Assembly: GCA_004193555.1 (NCBI GenBank) | Contig: RPGP01000040.1 | Coordinates: 129,127-193,126, forward strand | DNA from: Desulfobacteraceae bacterium Eth-SRB1 | GTDB lineage: Bacteria; Desulfobacterota; Desulfobacteria; Desulfobacterales; ETH-SRB1 | Reading direction: 5' to 3' | Length of the DNA: 64,000 nt | Part shown: positions 52,950-61,605 of the stretch, piece after piece | Layout of the letters: every line of letters begins with the position of its first letter | Numbering within the stretch: the stretch's first letter is position 1 | Notes under the pieces: model-generated | The model's database searches: none | What the model was told of the DNA's origin: nothing | The model's input: the letters and a program-made list of their open reading frames with translations, nothing else | Program-made: the position numbers and the translations under genes

Positions 52950-53654
52950 TTAAAAACTTACAAAAAAAGATTTTCCAAAACCAGAATAATTTTTCCATTC
53001 AGAAAATTTAAAATGAGGATATTTTTGCATAAACTCTTGTAATGCTCTTTTCTCTCCCATTTCTTTACCGGGCGGAAAGCAGTACCAATCATCGAAAAGA
53101 ACAACAGTTCCGTTAGACAAGTGATCCTTTATAAACTCAAGCACAGTGACTGTCGAACTGTACAAATCAACGTCAATATGAACAAATCCGACTTTCCTTG
53201 GCAGCCCCTGCGCAAGCTGTTTACTTAAGCTTCGTTCATAAAAGCCTTTGATCATATTCTTTTCGGGCAGATCAACCTTCGTGCGTTTCTTGATAATCTC
53301 CCGGAATTCACCAAGCTTTGTACAATAGCTTCCGGCTTGAAATATGCCGTCCTCAGTTTTATTTGTTTCGGGCAAACCTTCAAATGAATCAAAGGCATAG
53401 GCATCTAAAGGCATACTGAAATATTTGGCAGCCAGAAGCGCAGCAGAAAAAGTTCTTCCCGAACTGCACCCAAATTCAAAAAAAACCGTTGGCAGTTCCG
53501 CAACACGCACATAGTTTACTGCCTCACTTATATGCTGAAACTTATCTGTTTCATCACTTTTTATATACCATTGCCGAGGTTTCAACAATATCGGATTAAG
53601 TATATAGTAGATGATAGCTTGTTTGATTTTATATTTCATTTCTTTATATTTCAT
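52950..53654 (-). CDS. TylF/MycF-type methyltransferase
   Basis: 234 residues from the ATG at 53654, which has AGGAGA seven bases ahead and overlaps the flippase gene by 11 bases. TVFFEFGCSSGRTFSAALLA is the SAM-binding loop; AYAFDSFEGLPETNKTEDGI, GFVHIDVDLYSSTVTVLEFI (metal-binding D-x-D) and VVLFDDWYCFPPGKEMGEKR match macrocin-O-methyltransferase-like enzymes. It likely methylates a sugar hydroxyl and could cap or decorate the chain. Confidence 0.82.
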   Translation of the reverse strand: MKYKEMKYKIKQAIIYYILNPILLKPRQWYIKSDETDKFQHISEAVNYVRVAELPTVFFEFGCSSGRTFSAALLAAKYFSMPLDAYAFDSFEGLPETNKTEDGIFQAGSYCTKLGEFREIIKKRTKVDLPEKNMIKGFYERSLSKQLAQGLPRKVGFVHIDVDLYSSTVTVLEFIKDHLSNGTVVLFDDWYCFPPGKEMGEKRALQEFMQKYPHFKFSEWKNYSGFGKSFFVSF

Positions 53655-55011
53655 TCTTTCTCCTACTAATTTTTCCATGATAAAGTGTAGATAATCTACT
53701 GGTAAATTTAACAACTTGCGACAAAATAAATTTAGTGACTGTATTGTAATCATCTTTTGTTATCAATAAATCAGTCATAGTACATGTAGATATTCTTATA
53801 AACACGCCTATCTGAATTAAACCAAACAAAAGACTGGAAACTGAAAATGCAATTGATGCTCCAATGACATTTAAATTCTGAATAAGATAATATGCCAATA
53901 TCGCCTGAATAATCATAGGGAAGAAATTAATTTTGGGCCCTAGATCCGCTCGCCCAACACCGCTAAAGTATTGTCCAATCACTGTTGTTGACTGAAAAAA
54001 AACAATTCCGGGCAGAATAATCCAGAATGGTGTCGTCATTGGCAAGAATGCTTTTCCGTAAAGAATATATACCCATGGTTTAATCAAAATCGCAAGGATT
54101 ATACCCATGAAGAAAAGCATTATAAATGTGACACGGAACGCGCGTGCAGCTAAATGTGAAGACTCTTCCTTATTGGTACTTTTAGATATTTTTGGAAAAA
54201 GCAACGTACTTAGGGCATTGGGTATTTTACTTACTATCTGACTTCTGTTTTTAGCCATACTATAAAAAGCAACCTGAGCTGGAGATAGAAATAGTGCTAC
54301 AAGCAGGTTTGTAATATACCCGTTCAAATGGCCGATAATTCCTCCTATATAAGAATAAAAACAGTACATAGTCATCTTTTTCATTAAATGTGGATTCCAG
54401 TTGGGCTTCATTTTCTCAACCCGTGCAATTTTAATAGCACCATAACAAAGGCTGGTAGTTACCCCCAAAATTGATCCTGTAAGCATCGCAAAAATACCCA
54501 AATCAAATACAAGCAATAAAAAAATCCCAAATCCTGAAGATAATAAAGCACTAAGCACAATCATCTTATTATAGGTTTTGATGTCTTCGAGAAAGATGAT
54601 CAAATAATTATAATTTGTTAATAGAAAACTCAAAGGAATAATAGCCAAGGTATAATAAGCTAACAGGCGCATGTTTACAGGACTGTTCTTGAACAAATAG
54701 CTGTAAAACCACTCAAATTGCCACACAAAAACCGAAACAATCAATACACCGGTGATTAACGCCAGCAGATTCAGCGTAAAAACCATTTCACCCAACGTAG
54801 TTTTTTTCTGTCCCAGAAAATATACAGCGGCAATATCAAATTTAAATCTGCCAAAAGCCTCTGCATATCCTGGGATAAGTTGTAAAATCGCCCACAGGCC
54901 CAGTAATTCAGGGCCCAATTTGCGGGCAATAACAACCCCACTTATCATACGGCATAGAAAAAGAAATATATCTCGCTGGAGAATAGAAAAAGATTTTGAA
55001 GTAAGGCTCAT
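53644..55011 (-). CDS. wzx: Oligosaccharide flippase (Wzx)
   Basis: 455 residues with about 12 hydrophobic segments. FSILQRDIFLFLCRMISGVV, IARKLGPELLGLWAILQLIP (the 'ARxLGpexyGl' motif near helix 2) and later ARAFRVTFIMLFFMGIILAI, LIKPWVYILYGKAFLPM and YFSGVGRADLGPKINFF are typical of the polysaccharide transporter family. It would move the lipid-linked repeat unit across the inner membrane for Wzy. Confidence 0.88.
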   Translation of the reverse strand: MSLTSKSFSILQRDIFLFLCRMISGVVIARKLGPELLGLWAILQLIPGYAEAFGRFKFDIAAVYFLGQKKTTLGEMVFTLNLLALITGVLIVSVFVWQFEWFYSYLFKNSPVNMRLLAYYTLAIIPLSFLLTNYNYLIIFLEDIKTYNKMIVLSALLSSGFGIFLLLVFDLGIFAMLTGSILGVTTSLCYGAIKIARVEKMKPNWNPHLMKKMTMYCFYSYIGGIIGHLNGYITNLLVALFLSPAQVAFYSMAKNRSQIVSKIPNALSTLLFPKISKSTNKEESSHLAARAFRVTFIMLFFMGIILAILIKPWVYILYGKAFLPMTTPFWIILPGIVFFQSTTVIGQYFSGVGRADLGPKINFFPMIIQAILAYYLIQNLNVIGASIAFSVSSLLFGLIQIGVFIRISTCTMTDLLITKDDYNTVTKFILSQVVKFTSRLSTLYHGKISRRKNEI

Positions 55012-55033
55012 AGGTTTTCAGGCAACAAAGACA

Positions 55034-56692
55034 CTATTCCCACCCTTCGACGATGGTGTTTTCGGGATCTAAAATGCAGTTGCAGATATGATCCAGATAC
55101 TTGTCTTTACCAGGCATAATATCGTCCAGCGAATCAAAGGTAAAACCTTTAAAATTATCAGAATATGCCTGCATAGTCAGCGTCCAGGGAATCAATGACT
55201 TGATAAAATAGAAATAGGCAAATAAGTTTACCTCATCAATAGAAGGTTCTAATGGCAAAACTTTACCAAGTAGAATGTTCTTATATTCTTCAAGACTTTC
55301 AGGTTCATGAACCAAGCCGACCCCACCATAGGGTGACAATCCAGTAATGACTACAGGTATGTTATGAAGCAGCATTTCTAATCCTAATGTTCCATTAAAC
55401 AAGATTCCCAGATCGATATGTGGAAACAATTGATATGGACTAATTTTATATTCGGGAAGTATTAACGTCACATTTTTAGGAAGCACTGGGTACTTTTCAT
55501 GTATGAAATCATCAATTCCTTTAGAAGAAGGGGATGAATCATACTTTTCCCAAGGATGCGTTTTAATATACAAATGGCACTTATTATCATTTTTTACCAA
55601 ATTAATGGTTCCAAGAACCCATTCTATTACATTGCCAAAGAGCTTTCCTTTTTCTGTTAGACCAACATCCCAATAAATATTGGAAAATAGAAATATATTT
55701 CTTTTATTAGGATCAATTGACAGTTCTGCGCTAATATCCTGGTTACCTTGGAAACAATTTGCATTTTTAAAAATGTTTGTCTTTAAAGAAATTCTGTTAT
55801 TGACAAATTTTATCAACTCATCTTTTTCATCATCATTTAGAAAATAATTATCCCTATTTCCCCTAAATTTTTCATAACGGCTATTTGAGATGAAAAGTTC
55901 CATGCTATTCAACACGATTGCTTTAAAATTAAATGCACTGATAGAACAAGTAAACAAACTCTTCTTTTCTTTCTGGAAATAGATAGAGTAAGGTGCCCAT
56001 GCAGAATATGAGTACAACATATTATTAAAAATAATATCGGGACAAAAACTTCTATTGATTCTTTTTGCCACCTCACAAGAAATCATTGCTGAAGTAAGAT
56101 GTTGGCTCCTGACCGATTTTATCTTTTGAGTATTATCAGGGAGCTTTCCATAAAAAAATCTAACGACAGAATCGTTTACTATCGGAATTAAATCAATCCC
56201 CTCATAATCATACTTTTCAGGGTAGAAATCGGCTATTTTATATGCTGAGGTTCGCAATGATCTTACTTCAGAATCAGATATAAAATCAGCCAAATATAAA
56301 GTATCAAGTTGAAAGAGAGGAACCACCTCTTTTGCGTTAAACCGGCAATTTAAGCAAGGGTCTTTGGATTGTGTTCTCGAATTTTTGATTTCACAACCAT
56401 CCAGCCGCGAACCACAGAGAAGAACTTTTACGTCTGCACCCCTTAGTTGAAGCGCTTTCGCCACAATTAATATCTGCAAATATTGATAATGAGACGTTTC
56501 AATAAGAGGAACAAGTATTTTTTTTGAGGATAAATTTGAAGGCAGAGTTATATTACTTTTAAATTCCAATTGTTTTCTCAGCTTAGGTTTCAAATTTTTC
56601 TCAAAATCTACCTTTTTCTTGATCCACATTAATTGTGGATGCTTATTCAAAAAGTTTCTTACCTTTTTCTTCCATTTCTTCGTGCTATTCAT
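55034..56692 (-). CDS. Putative GT-B glycosyltransferase, capsule-synthesis-like
   Basis: 552 residues, no trusted family name. A Rossmann-like start (KKILVPLIETSHYQYLQILI, VAKALQLRGADVKVLLCGSR) and a second domain with LYIKTHPWEKYDSSP, VTLILPEYKISPYQLFPHID and GILFNGTLGLEMLLHNIPVV, the 'HP.E....SP..L...D.....GT.G.E....G.P.I' pattern of KpsS/KpsC-like and Cps polysaccharide synthesis proteins. Between them is a cysteine group (CEIKNSRTQSKDPCLNC). Probably a cytoplasmic glycosyltransferase. Confidence 0.6.
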   Translation of the reverse strand: MNSTKKWKKKVRNFLNKHPQLMWIKKKVDFEKNLKPKLRKQLEFKSNITLPSNLSSKKILVPLIETSHYQYLQILIVAKALQLRGADVKVLLCGSRLDGCEIKNSRTQSKDPCLNCRFNAKEVVPLFQLDTLYLADFISDSEVRSLRTSAYKIADFYPEKYDYEGIDLIPIVNDSVVRFFYGKLPDNTQKIKSVRSQHLTSAMISCEVAKRINRSFCPDIIFNNMLYSYSAWAPYSIYFQKEKKSLFTCSISAFNFKAIVLNSMELFISNSRYEKFRGNRDNYFLNDDEKDELIKFVNNRISLKTNIFKNANCFQGNQDISAELSIDPNKRNIFLFSNIYWDVGLTEKGKLFGNVIEWVLGTINLVKNDNKCHLYIKTHPWEKYDSSPSSKGIDDFIHEKYPVLPKNVTLILPEYKISPYQLFPHIDLGILFNGTLGLEMLLHNIPVVITGLSPYGGVGLVHEPESLEEYKNILLGKVLPLEPSIDEVNLFAYFYFIKSLIPWTLTMQAYSDNFKGFTFDSLDDIMPGKDKYLDHICNCILDPENTIVEGWE

Positions 56693-56881
56693 TAAAGAGG
56701 CTCCCGACGAACCAATAATGATCTCAAGCTAATAATTGCACTATGCGGCAGGCTATCCAGCTTAAAGCTTACATTAAAAACAGTATTGCTGATAAATAAT
56801 TCTCTGTTGGATTTTTTCATTTAGATATGCTTGGTGATTATGGAGTAATGCTAAAAAGACGACCTATTGAAAAACAAAGCA
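56693..56881. other. Spacer, nothing recognised
   Basis: 189 AT-rich bases between the nucleotidyltransferase and the putative glycosyltransferase. I looked for an ops/JUMPstart element, a hairpin with a T-run and a strong promoter on the minus strand and found none that is convincing. Confidence 0.45.
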
Positions 56882-57946
56882 TTAATCGTCGAACAACAAC
56901 TTAAGGGTCTTTTTATATTCCCCCAATTGCCCTACATCAATATAAGACTTCTCAGAAATGGGATAAACACCGACACTCAATCCTGCTTTCTGGGCTTTCA
57001 TTATCAGATCCGTCATATCAAAATATTCATCTATTGGGATAAGTTTATAAGCTGATGGCTCAAGCAAGTACATCCCTGCATTGACCAGAAAATCATATTC
57101 CGGTTTTTCTCTTATTTCCTTAAGATGCCCCTCATTTTCAATTTCGCAAACTCCATAAGGAACTGTATGATGTTGCATTGATGCAACCAATGTTAGATCA
57201 AATTTTCCATCTTTATGAAATTTATGAATTTTACAGTAATCTTCCTTTATAATGATATCACAATTGGATACAAAAAACGTTGAATCTATCTTATCCTCTA
57301 AAAACTTCAATGCTCCGGCCGTGCCAAGGGGTTGGCTTTCATCAATATATTTTATGTTATAATCAATATCTTGATCATCAAAATAGGCCTTGATCATCTT
57401 CGCCTTATGATTCACAGAAATGTAAAAATTGCTCAACCCATATTTTGTGTACTCATCCATAATGATTTCTATCATTGTTTTATCACCTATGGGAATAAGT
57501 GGTTTGGGTAAAATACGAGTAAATGGATCTAATCTTGTACCTTTACCTCCTGCCATTATAACAACAGGTATGTTAAGAACATTTTTGCTTTTTCCCTTAC
57601 CCCTAATATCATAAAAATCCTCTTCCGTAATAATTTCTATCAATTTGCCATTTTCTAAGATAGGAAGATGCTGTGCAACCGTTTCACGAAAAAGTTCTAA
57701 TACATCTTCCTTTAAATAACCTGTCTTGAGATATTTAAAGTTTTTATTTGTGATTCTTAATACATTTTCATTGAGAGACATTCCATTTAAAACTGCCCTT
57801 CTAAAATCACCATCTGAAATTACACCAATCACATTTTCGTTCTCACCGACACACACAGCGAAGCCAATACCACCTTCATCCATTTTCTTAATAGCATCTC
57901 GTATATTTTCGTTTTGGCATATAATATATTTATTAAGATTTTCCAT
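56882..57946 (-). CDS. Sugar-1-phosphate nucleotidyltransferase with CBS pair (PtmE-like)
   Basis: 354 residues. Residues 1-120 are two CBS motifs (NIRDAIKKMDEGGIGFAVCV, VIGVISDGDFRRAVLNGMSL; HLPILENGKLIEIITEEDFY). Residues 125-354 are a nucleotidyltransferase with VVIMAGGKGTRLDPFTRILP, KPLIPIGDKTMIEIIMDEYT and FFVSNCDIIIKEDY (metal-binding D). The same architecture in Campylobacter PtmE is a GlcN-1-P guanylyltransferase that begins the GDP-sugar route to legionaminic acid. With neuA and neuB homologues directly upstream the same role is likely here. It overlaps neuA by 14 bases. Confidence 0.85.
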   Translation of the reverse strand: MENLNKYIICQNENIRDAIKKMDEGGIGFAVCVGENENVIGVISDGDFRRAVLNGMSLNENVLRITNKNFKYLKTGYLKEDVLELFRETVAQHLPILENGKLIEIITEEDFYDIRGKGKSKNVLNIPVVIMAGGKGTRLDPFTRILPKPLIPIGDKTMIEIIMDEYTKYGLSNFYISVNHKAKMIKAYFDDQDIDYNIKYIDESQPLGTAGALKFLEDKIDSTFFVSNCDIIIKEDYCKIHKFHKDGKFDLTLVASMQHHTVPYGVCEIENEGHLKEIREKPEYDFLVNAGMYLLEPSAYKLIPIDEYFDMTDLIMKAQKAGLSVGVYPISEKSYIDVGQLGEYKKTLKLLFDD

Positions 57947-58625
57947 GTTTCCTCATCAAAAACTCCGCAAATTCAAAATCAAGGGGTGTGTCTATATCGA
58001 GAGACCTTTCTGAAGGCATGACATAGGCGTAAGTATTATCTGAATAGTAGGAGTCCCGGCTTTTTAACAGTGATAGTTTTAAAATAAATATTGCGCCATT
58101 GGGCATAAAGGCAGGCACCAGCTCCTGCCTGTTCTTATTGCCAATATCAATATTGAAATAATCTTTCAACACACCGGAATGGTCAATTTTTTTTGCCCAC
58201 ATGGGTGGATGGGAAGCCTCGCAAACAGAAATTACCGAGTCGGCATTTTTTTCGTGGAATAATTTGATAGCATTATCGATATCAGCCGCTGTCCTGAAAG
58301 GTGAAGTGGGTTGAAGAACAACGAATTCATCATACTGCGTGGGATTGCTGGTATTCAAGCGGTCAATTGTATAAATATAATTATCAATTGCCAATGAATC
58401 ATCCTTCGCCAGATGTGCAGGCCGCATGAAAGGAATTTCAACGTCATATTTACCGGCTATTTTTGCAATTTCCGGATCATCTGTGGACAATATAATCCGA
58501 TCAACCGACTTTGCGGCCACTGCGGCTTCAATCGTATAAACAATCAGCGGCTTGCCGCACAACAGTTTTATATTTTTCCCCGAAATCCCCTTGGATCCGC
58601 CGCGTGCTGGAATAATAGCTAACAT
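57933..58625 (-). CDS. neuA: CMP-nonulosonate cytidylyltransferase (NeuA/LegF type)
   Basis: 230 residues: LAIIPARGGSKGISGKNIKL (CTP-binding loop), VDRIILSTDDPEIAKIAGKY, VVLQPTSPFRTAADIDNAIK, NGAIFILK, and SLDIDTPLDFEFAEFLM with the metal Asp. It activates a 9-carbon sugar as the CMP derivative. It sits between the PtmE-like gene and the NeuB-like synthase; the exact sugar (legionaminic, sialic, or another) cannot be read from this gene. Confidence 0.9.
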   Translation of the reverse strand: MLAIIPARGGSKGISGKNIKLLCGKPLIVYTIEAAVAAKSVDRIILSTDDPEIAKIAGKYDVEIPFMRPAHLAKDDSLAIDNYIYTIDRLNTSNPTQYDEFVVLQPTSPFRTAADIDNAIKLFHEKNADSVISVCEASHPPMWAKKIDHSGVLKDYFNIDIGNKNRQELVPAFMPNGAIFILKLSLLKSRDSYYSDNTYAYVMPSERSLDIDTPLDFEFAEFLMRKHGKS

Positions 58626-58669
58626 AGGTTACCTTTCAAAAATATCACCTAAATAAATCAAATGACATT

Positions 58670-59734
58670 TCAATCGGCCAAATCCCCCAAAAAAATAGTC
58701 TTGTCTTTTTCAATATCCCGATTCAATATCTTACCAAGAGCTTTATTTAATTGATCAGGCTGTATTCCTGTTCCCGGTCTTTTAAACACCAAGTCTTCTC
58801 GTTTTAATACTTCTTCTTTTTTCATATCTCTTGCCGTAACCAAGCTTCTTCTGAACTTCAAGCGTTTATCCAACTCTTCTTGTGTCAAGTCCTTTTTTTC
58901 TGTACCCAACGCATTCCATATTCTTTTAGACTCTTTGCAGATAATTTCCATTTCAAAAGGATCAGCAGATACCTTATGGTCCCATCCTGGCATTTCCTTG
59001 TCGAGTGTGAAATGTTTTTCAACCACGCTTGCCCCAAGCGCCACCGCGGCTAATGCAACTGAATAACCCAAGGTATGGTCTGAATAACCTATTTCGACAT
59101 CGCACATATTTTTAAGGGTATTTATAAACCGAAGATTCACTATTTCGTCTCTTGGCGGGTAAAGAGACACTGTATGAAGTAAGGCAACCTGCTTCTTTTG
59201 TTTACTTGGAATGAGTTTAACAACATTTTCGATTTCACCCACAGATGCCAATCCAAGCGAAATGACCGTAGGAAAATCTTTTGAAAGGACATACTCTATG
59301 AATTCCGGATTATTCACATCCATGGAAGCCACTTTAAGAAAATCCACTTTCTGCTCCACTAAAAAATCTACGCCTTCTTTTGTTACAGGAGTGGATGCAT
59401 AGCCTATCCCCTTTTTCCTCGCATATTGAAAAAGTTCGATATGCTCTTCGTATCCAATTACAAATTTCTCAATCTGTTCAGTGATATTGCGCAAGCCCAG
59501 TTCTTTTGTTTCCCACTTGTCAATATTTTCAAGCTTTACGTCCCCTCTATCAAGCTCTTGCAAATGATCTTCTGTAATCAGGGTTTCTTTGCTGAACAAC
59601 TGTAGCTTTATAGCGTCCACACCACATTTTTTTGCCTCAACAATCATTCTTTTGGCAAGGTCTATATCGCCGTTATGATTACATCCAATCTCAGCTATTA
59701 TGTAAGGTTTAGTCAAGTTCTTGAAATTTAGCAT
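58670..59734 (-). CDS. neuB: Nonulosonic acid synthase (NeuB/LegI type)
   Basis: 354 residues: YIIAEIGCNHNGDIDLAKRM, DAIKLQLFSKETLITEDHLQ in part, YASTPVTKEGVDFLVEQKVD, EIGYSDHTLGYSVALAAVAL, GASVVEKHFTLDKEMPGWDH form the TIM barrel with its metal His; the last 65 residues, RRSLVTARDMKKEEVLKRED and GTGIQPDQLNKALG, are the SAF antifreeze-like domain. Condenses phosphoenolpyruvate with an N-acyl hexosamine. Overlaps the GT2-like gene upstream by 26 bases. Confidence 0.92.
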   Translation of the reverse strand: MLNFKNLTKPYIIAEIGCNHNGDIDLAKRMIVEAKKCGVDAIKLQLFSKETLITEDHLQELDRGDVKLENIDKWETKELGLRNITEQIEKFVIGYEEHIELFQYARKKGIGYASTPVTKEGVDFLVEQKVDFLKVASMDVNNPEFIEYVLSKDFPTVISLGLASVGEIENVVKLIPSKQKKQVALLHTVSLYPPRDEIVNLRFINTLKNMCDVEIGYSDHTLGYSVALAAVALGASVVEKHFTLDKEMPGWDHKVSADPFEMEIICKESKRIWNALGTEKKDLTQEELDKRLKFRRSLVTARDMKKEEVLKREDLVFKRPGTGIQPDQLNKALGKILNRDIEKDKTIFLGDLAD

Positions 59735-60650
59735 TTTTATTCTCCAACTGTTCTAATAGCTTTATGTTTTCCCACCAAGTAAATTTTTGCGTATCAAAAA
59801 ATGTGTTTACAGCCGTTATATAATTTGACCTTCTCTTGGGATCTGCCACATACTTCTCAACCGACTTTATGTCATTCAAATATTTCCTATATTGGTTTTG
59901 CTGGCTGGAATGAATTTGAGAAAAATATTCATAATGAGTCTTTTTCACTCTCAATCCTTGAAACAATTTTTTTTCATCAAGTCGAAAATCAAAGCCAACC
60001 AACGAATTATTGTATTGTCTATAATATGCAAATGTATTTTTAATTTGTATTCCTTTTCCGCCCTTAAGCAAAATCCAGGTAAATAAGAACCAGTCGAATG
60101 CGATGACATTATCCGGAACAAGAAATTTTGAATAATCAAGTTTCGTTAAATTGATTGTGCTACTTCCAAGCCCACAAAAGTTGCGATGAAACAAATTTTG
60201 CACGTTGCTTAAAACCTTTGGAATATCACGCGTTGAGTAGCACGAGTTTTCTGATAAAAGACGATTCTTAAAATCAACTAAATAAAAATCATTGAAAGCA
60301 AATTCGTAATCGCCAATCTGATTAACAACCGATGAAACCCGATTTTCAGTTACAGTTTCGTCAAAATCAGAAAAAATTAAAACTTCCCCATCCATCTCAC
60401 AAGCCTTTCGAATTAAAAGCTCTCTGAGTTTTGATGGCGAAAATCCTCCTTCGGTTTGTACAATTTCAACATCACATTCAAAGGAATACTTACTTAATTC
60501 AGCAGACAATCTAAATCCGCTCAAATCATCATTCACAATCAGCAAAGTAAAGTTGTTGTGATCTTGCTTTTCTATTGTGTTGATATACTCTTTAAGAAAT
60601 AAATCAAAAAAAGGGCAATCGTAAACAACTGTAGCATAAATTACTTTCAT
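59709..60650 (-). CDS. GT2-like glycosyltransferase
   Basis: 313 residues from the ATG at 60650 (GTGGATGGA before it; another ATG at 60659). MKVIYATVVYDCPFFDLFLK, NNFTLLIVNDDLSGF (GT-A NDD), GEVLIFSDFDETVTENRVSS (the D-x-D-like region), FDWFLFTWILLKGGKGIQIK. The fold is that of inverting GT2 enzymes, but the motifs are weak. Located with neuB/neuA it may belong to nonulosonic acid transfer or to a different linkage; unclear. Confidence 0.65.
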   Translation of the reverse strand: MKVIYATVVYDCPFFDLFLKEYINTIEKQDHNNFTLLIVNDDLSGFRLSAELSKYSFECDVEIVQTEGGFSPSKLRELLIRKACEMDGEVLIFSDFDETVTENRVSSVVNQIGDYEFAFNDFYLVDFKNRLLSENSCYSTRDIPKVLSNVQNLFHRNFCGLGSSTINLTKLDYSKFLVPDNVIAFDWFLFTWILLKGGKGIQIKNTFAYYRQYNNSLVGFDFRLDEKKLFQGLRVKKTHYEYFSQIHSSQQNQYRKYLNDIKSVEKYVADPKRRSNYITAVNTFFDTQKFTWWENIKLLEQLENKNAKFQELD

Positions 60651-60720
60651 TCCATCCACTAATAGACGTCAGGGTTACCCATTGAATATACATAAAGGGG
60701 CCATATCCTTTTTTCATTTT

Positions 60721-61605
60721 TCAAAACACATCCGAATCTATCATTTCTATGAAAAAATCTTCTTCAAAATTAATTGAACTGGCATTTAATGTTTTATAAC
60801 AAAGATGACGCTCATAATTTTCGTTTTGATACTCAAAATATTTTTGAATTAATTTAAACATTTTTTGGGTAGAAAAGATTAGACTAATTTTTTTACTAAT
60901 CCCATTATCTTGTAGATAATTATAAACTTTATTCAAAATATCTATATACTCAAATTGATCTTTACAATTTAATATAGAAATCAAATCTACCTGATCACCA
61001 TATTTTTTAAAAATGACAAAAATATTATTATATTTTAATATTTTGTAATCTGTATTAGGTTTGCTTAAACGCCACAAAATCCAATCATCTCTACGTTTCA
61101 TAAAATTATTTTTCGAATTGTTTAGATAAACAAAATTCTTAAATGAAATTCTTTCAATTGTTTCTTTATTAATTTTAACTGGTTGTTTAGATTTTGTAAG
61201 TATCAAGTGCTTATAATTAGGATTATATTTCCATCTAAATAATTTACTATTAAAAATTGGAAATGAATTTTTATTGCAAAACGCATAGAGCAGAATACAT
61301 TTTTTTTTTAAATAATTTTCAATAGTTATAAAAAATGGTATGAACAAACCAGTGTAATTTCTGTCAACCATTGACCCACCTGACAAATATATAACCTCAC
61401 CGTTATAATGTTGTGGAAAAATATAATTATATGCAATTAATTGATTATCATGAAATTCACCAAATTCTATAATTTTCCCCGAAGGATTATCTGAATACCA
61501 ATTTCTAAAAGATGATATATCAATAGCTTTCTTGAAAGCCTGCAAAAATAGCGATTGAATACTATTATCAATATGTTGAGACCTTTCTAATATCTTCAAA
61601 CTCAC
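60721..61605 (-). CDS. GNAT-like acyltransferase (putative)
   Basis: 294 residues. FRNWYSDNPSGKIIEFGEFH, DNQLIAYNYIFPQHYNGEVI, YLSGGSMVDRNYTGLFIPFF and ITIENYLKKKCILLYAFCN have the strand-helix order of an N-terminal GNAT fold (the 'V...YRG.GLF' acyl-CoA/ACP-binding step reads VDRNYTGLFIPFF); the second half looks like another degenerate GNAT domain with WRLSKPNTDYKIL. It is the last gene of the ACP-reductase-adenylase set (four-base overlap), so it may transfer the acyl group from the carrier to a sugar amine. AT-rich. Family call moderate, role inferred. Confidence 0.6.
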   Translation of the reverse strand: MSLKILERSQHIDNSIQSLFLQAFKKAIDISSFRNWYSDNPSGKIIEFGEFHDNQLIAYNYIFPQHYNGEVIYLSGGSMVDRNYTGLFIPFFITIENYLKKKCILLYAFCNKNSFPIFNSKLFRWKYNPNYKHLILTKSKQPVKINKETIERISFKNFVYLNNSKNNFMKRRDDWILWRLSKPNTDYKILKYNNIFVIFKKYGDQVDLISILNCKDQFEYIDILNKVYNYLQDNGISKKISLIFSTQKMFKLIQKYFEYQNENYERHLCYKTLNASSINFEEDFFIEMIDSDVF

